The notes beneath the pieces are model-generated. The model was not told the origin of the DNA, searched no databases, and saw nothing but the letters and a program-made list of their open reading frames with translations. This document shows, piece by piece, positions 61,601 through 64,000 of a stretch of 64,000 nt of DNA (its first letter is position 1; each line of letters opens with the position of its first letter). The position numbers and the translations under genes are program-made. Where the stretch lies: the NCBI GenBank assembly GCA_035578905.1, contig JAQJVL010002181.1, positions 1 through 64,000 on the forward strand, in the 5' to 3' direction. Source of the DNA: Stictocephala bisonia (taxonomy: Eukaryota > Arthropoda > Insecta > Hemiptera > Membracidae).

Positions 61601-63937
61601 AATAGTAAAAATGTTTAACGTATCAGACAGTGTTTGATTTGCCTCTATGTGATGCGGGAGATCAGGATCCAGAAACCACTCATGGTAGGAGGAACTCCCT
61701 CATAAAGAGGGCCCTAGATTAGGACTAAGAAAGGTGATTGAAGGAAGGGGGTTTGTTGTAGTTGTGTCAAATCAACAACTCCTACCCCCTCCCCAAATTG
61801 CTTGTGTGCAAACAAAGAAAGGAAAATACTGTACAACAAATATAATAATAATATAAATCAAATAAATCTTTATTAGTACGATAAATTTTACACATCTTTA
61901 CAGCTATTTTTAGCTTAAAAATAGATGCTTTGTTATTCCATTAAACAAATGTCATATAAATCTTTAAAAAATTATGTAACTTAAATACATTTTAGAATTG
62001 TTTATGTAATATATTTTGTTTTTGTAAATGTTTAATTAACATCAATTTACAGAAAAAGTACATTAATGAACCAAAATGTTCTTTTAATAAACTAACTTAA
62101 CAATATATTCTTTAAATATAAAACTATAATAACAACTCGCAACAGACTCAGAATCAGCTCTAAAAACCGTAAAACTTAGATAAACAATATATTATATTTA
62201 TAAATCCATCATCAATGTAACAAAATAAACTATTCAATAACAACTTAACAAAACCACTAACTTGTAACAAACGAACACACAAATTAGTTCTACCAAAAAT
62301 AGATAGTTTGAAAAAATAACGAAATAATATATAAGACCCAACCCAAAAACCAAAACGTTTTTGTGCCTAATGGAGTCAAAACAGTTGTGGGAGAACATAT
62401 TACAGCTTGTTTTTTGGTTACCATATTTAATATAAATTTATTTTTTATGTCCCATTTATTTATTAAGTAGTATTTTAAGTTATCAATAAGAAAATGTTTT
62501 TTTTCATATATCCATACGAAAATATAGTAAGACCTATATTTAAACTAACAGTATAATGAAGTTACGAATTGTGTTATATAATTGACTAATTAGTTTTATT
62601 TTGAGATTAATGTAAATCATAGCAAAATAATAGACCACTATGAACAAGCCTACAAATAATTATATGATGAATATAAAGTAGAAAAAGCAAAAGTATTGAT
62701 TCATAAATTACTAATAAATTATTTTAACTTTTCAACGCTTTATATTCAATTTTAAAATAAATTGCAATGTAAGTGAACTGTTATGGCGTCCAATGGTCAG
62801 ATAACCTAGCCCTTCTTTTCATCACTAGTAGAGCTAGTGTTATGCCAATTAGCATTTCTAGATCAAGCTTCACGATTGTGTATTTTACTACAGTAATAAT
62901 AGTTTTTATTTTAAAAGTTAAACTTGATGCAGTATGTGAAAGTTGTTTTACTATTAGTAAAATGCTGATTCTAACAGTTAACCCTTGTAACGCATAGTAA
63001 ATTGTTCTCATTTAACTGAAAAAGCTTAGTTATTTAAAAATATAAAAATGTAATTTTCTTAATTCAGGTTTTTGTTTCAGCTAGAGGATGCAATAAAGTG
63101 TAAAAAATACCAAAAGTATTAAGATATAATACAGAAATTTATTTAAAAAATTTTTTAAATTTACAAACAAATTCTAAAAATGTATATGTTCATAATATAT
63201 TTGTATGTTGGAACTCAGTTTACAGCAAAGATCAAATAGATATAAAAATCAATTAAGCAAAAAATGACAAAATATAAAGCAAATAAATTAAATAAAACAC
63301 GAAAAATGTACAAAAATAGTAAAAATACAATATGGTCAGTAAAACAGATGCTGATAGATAAAACTGCATACAATAAAAATAGACAAAAATAAATGTAAGA
63401 CATGAACACGAATGATAGTAAAATTATACAACACTAGCAAAACCCTGTCAGAAACTAAAATAACGAGTAAAGGATATATCTGTTTCACACGTAATGGGTA
63501 GCCGCAGACTGGAAGTCGGACGTGCCTTAGTTGACAAAGCCACTCACTCCTCCCACTATGACAGACTAATCACTTTCAGATCACACAAACTGTTGTTTAG
63601 AAAGACTATTCAACATTCTCCTGAACTCTAGTGGATCCCAATGCAACTACAATTTATTAAATGTTATAAAATAGGGTTTGGAGGGTATATTGGTTTACCA
63701 CGTTTTGGCCCTAAGAGGCCAGGGATGTACAAGTTTTTCGCATTGCAAGGGTTAACATTCATTGAAGGTTTAGGAGTACAACATATTTAACCATTTAAAT
63801 AAATCTTACTTGTCTAGGTGTGTAATGACTTCATGCCTGTATGATGCCGAGCAAAAAAAGTTACCAAAACGTAAAGATCCAGAAAGACCGGCATGGAATT
63901 TTCCCAGAGACTATGGAATTACTGATTCTCGAAAAAA
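55451..63937 (+). CDS. MRPL37: Mitochondrial ribosomal protein mL37, 5' part (3 exons), runs off right edge
   Basis: Coding exons 55451-55629, 59960-60190 and 63818-63937 join in phase to about 176 codons of a protein usually near 400 residues. Recognition rests on exon 2, NHPLYKEVPCYVYRDHSVLL followed by EGLPQALVLTNTV, which matches the mL37 pattern HP.YK...CY......LLEG..QAL.LTKT. Known for the family: mL37 is a metazoan-type protein of the mitochondrial 39S large subunit. The start Met at 55451 follows an in-frame stop and gives a basic N-terminus (MKFSLPLSKHNLYRLMRNQW) suited to mitochondrial import. Introns of 4.3 and 3.6 kb hold TTAA MITEs, a foldback-like array and a Tigger-like MITE. 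Exon 1 and its joint to exon 2 are less certain than exon 2. Confidence 0.82.
55675..56554. mobile_element. TTAA-flanked piggyBac-type MITE, 880 bp
   Basis: Ends CCCTTTCGCTTCCGACGTCC on both sides (21 identical bases), flanked by TTAA at 55671-55674 and 56555-56558. The right end has repeated palindromes of GGACGTCCGATATATCGGAC type. No transposase. 45 bases beyond the mRpL37 exon 1 donor. Confidence 0.92.
56559..57249. other. mRpL37 intron 1, unassigned
   Basis: TTAACCCTTAAACTGGAACC at about 56774 looks like a single piggyBac-type end without a partner found. Otherwise AT-rich. Confidence 0.3.
57250..57600 (+). mobile_element. LINE 3' coding fragment, RTE-like C-terminus
   Basis: Reads MSWRDKVTNEEVLRRVKETR, then RHIQTRRDKLVVTLLRHNNI, EGRNRRGRPRMAYMQQIMND and VGC. 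This is the K.TNEEVL..V.E.RSL...I..RR....GH.LRH......EG...G.RGRGRPR segment common at the C-terminus of arthropod LINE polyproteins. Confidence 0.75.
57640..57755 (+). repeat. 36-bp minisatellite, locus 5 (decayed)
   Basis: TGTCCATACACGTGCAAAGG, AATTAACCCACCCACCCACA and CACGTTCAGTTGTATTGAAC keep the unit order with many substitutions. Confidence 0.65.
58033..58222 (+). repeat. 36-bp minisatellite, locus 6, left arm
   Basis: TACCCACCCGCCCACCCAAA, CACGTACAGTGGTATTAATA, and after a gap TACAGTGGTATTGACCCACC. The second arm follows in reverse. Confidence 0.85.
58223..58396 (-). repeat. 36-bp minisatellite, locus 6, right arm (inverted)
   Basis: Repeated CACTGTACGTGTATGGGTGG plus GCGGTTGGGTCAATAC, the reverse complement of the left arm; about five units. 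Confidence 0.9.
58397..58416. repeat. Short TTAGG telomere-type repeat
   Basis: GGTTAGGTTAGGTTAGGTTG, about 3.5 units, directly at the end of minisatellite locus 6. Confidence 0.85.
58417..59339. other. mRpL37 intron 1, unassigned
   Basis: AT-rich, no recognised feature. Confidence 0.4.
59340..59480 (+). mobile_element. LINE C-terminal fragment
   Basis: VYNSLSSSLKIEQDYRAFKS then RLKKLLFDTGF matches the (Y/F)NSLP..L......F...LK..L block ending CR1-type RT proteins. The rest of the LINE is absent. Confidence 0.6.
59797..59965. repeat. 41-bp tandem repeat spanning the mRpL37 exon 2 acceptor
   Basis: Four units, each with CATTTAAAATGAAAGGTATG then CTTGTTGCAGTTTTTCGTC. The G of GCAG/GCGG falls at 59836, 59877, 59918 and 59959, exactly 41 apart. 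Units 1 and 2 have GCGG, units 3 and 4 have GCAG. Unit 4 is the acceptor used. Confidence 0.92.
59960..60190 (+). CDS. MRPL37: mRpL37 coding exon 2
   Basis: Acceptor TTGTTGCAG (AG at 59958-59959), donor GAAAG/GTAAGA. Encodes SSIVGLYKEVPKDKNHPLYK, YVYRDHSVLLEGLPQALVLT and ends QDEIVER. The acceptor sits in the last unit of a 41-bp tandem repeat, so an identical AG lies exactly 41 bases upstream. Confidence 0.88.
60191..61080. other. mRpL37 intron 2, left part
   Basis: AT-rich, no recognised feature beyond short TA runs near 61040. Confidence 0.4.
61081..61570. mobile_element. Pogo/Tigger-like MITE, 490 bp
   Basis: Left CAGTAGAACTCCAGTTATCC with GAATCAG, right (reversed) AGTGGAACTCCAATTATCCG. 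Left TA flank at 61079-61080; the right terminus is mutated (CACTTTT). Same TIR style as 27956. Confidence 0.8.
61571..62981. other. mRpL37 intron 2, unassigned
   Basis: 61640-61810 is a GC-richer block (GAACTCCCTCATAAAGAGGG, CTACCCCCTCCCC) of unknown origin. The rest is AT-rich. Confidence 0.35.
62982..63751. mobile_element. TTAA-flanked MITE, 770 bp
   Basis: Left CCCTTGTAACGCATAG and right (reversed) CCCTTGCAATGCGAAA, an imperfect TIR, with TTAA at 62978-62981 and 63752-63755. No transposase. It ends 66 bases before mRpL37 exon 3. Confidence 0.75.
63818..63937 (+). CDS. MRPL37: mRpL37 coding exon 3
   Basis: Acceptor TTGTCTAG, donor AA/GTAAGC. Encodes CVMTSCLYDAEQKKLPKRKD then PAWNFPRDYGITDSRKK. 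Phase 2 in matches exon 2. The end of a TTAA MITE lies 66 bases upstream of the exon. Confidence 0.82.
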
Positions 63938-64000
63938 GTAAGCAAAAAGAAAAGACTGATTGCCTTTATTTTTATGCCTAAAAGAGATGTTTAATTTTTT

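Overview
This 64 kb window is animal nuclear DNA, most likely from an insect. It is AT-rich, has few coding bases, long introns with GT-AG sites, and many nested transposons (Harbinger, mariner, pogo/Tigger-like, piggyBac-like, several LINE clades, tRNA-derived SINEs). Short TTAGG-type stretches fit an insect. A hemipteran-type genome is my guess, but the sequence does not prove the order. There are no bacterial-type operons, CRISPR arrays or intact RNA genes.

Two host genes are supported, arranged head to head. (1) On the minus strand, bases 50048 to 613 carry eleven coding exons of NOC3L, the nucleolar complex protein 3 homologue needed for 60S pre-ribosome maturation. All exon phases join cleanly into 642 codons; the last part of the gene lies beyond the left edge. 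(2) On the plus strand, bases 55451 to 63937 carry the first three coding exons (about 176 codons) of the mitochondrial large-subunit ribosomal protein mL37 (MRPL37); the gene runs off the right edge. The 5.4 kb between the two start codons must hold both promoters and is largely filled by LINE and SINE debris and microsatellites.

Region by region: 795-17248 is a 16.5 kb NOC3L intron holding a decayed R1/LOA-type LINE (2515-12081) split exactly by a 5.3 kb Harbinger transposon (4589-9897), whose MADF and transposase genes are interlocked on opposite strands. 17249-27755 holds exons 10 to 7, a piggyBac remnant, a 36-bp minisatellite and TTAA- and TA-flanked MITEs. 27756-42092 holds exons 6 to 2 with a 1 kb palindrome of the same minisatellite, a Tigger-like copy, two mariners and SINEs. 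42093-50039 is intron 1 with a CR1/Jockey-type LINE and another mariner. 50049-55450 is intergenic. 55451-64000 is mRpL37 with two TTAA MITEs, another foldback-like minisatellite, a Tigger-like MITE, and a tandem repeat that has copied the exon 2 splice acceptor.

The least explained structure is a dispersed 36-bp minisatellite family (at least six loci, both orientations, twice as inverted arrays). It resembles the tandem-repeat arms of foldback-type transposons. All intron/exon calls come from reading splice sites and recalled family similarity, not from transcripts or database searches.
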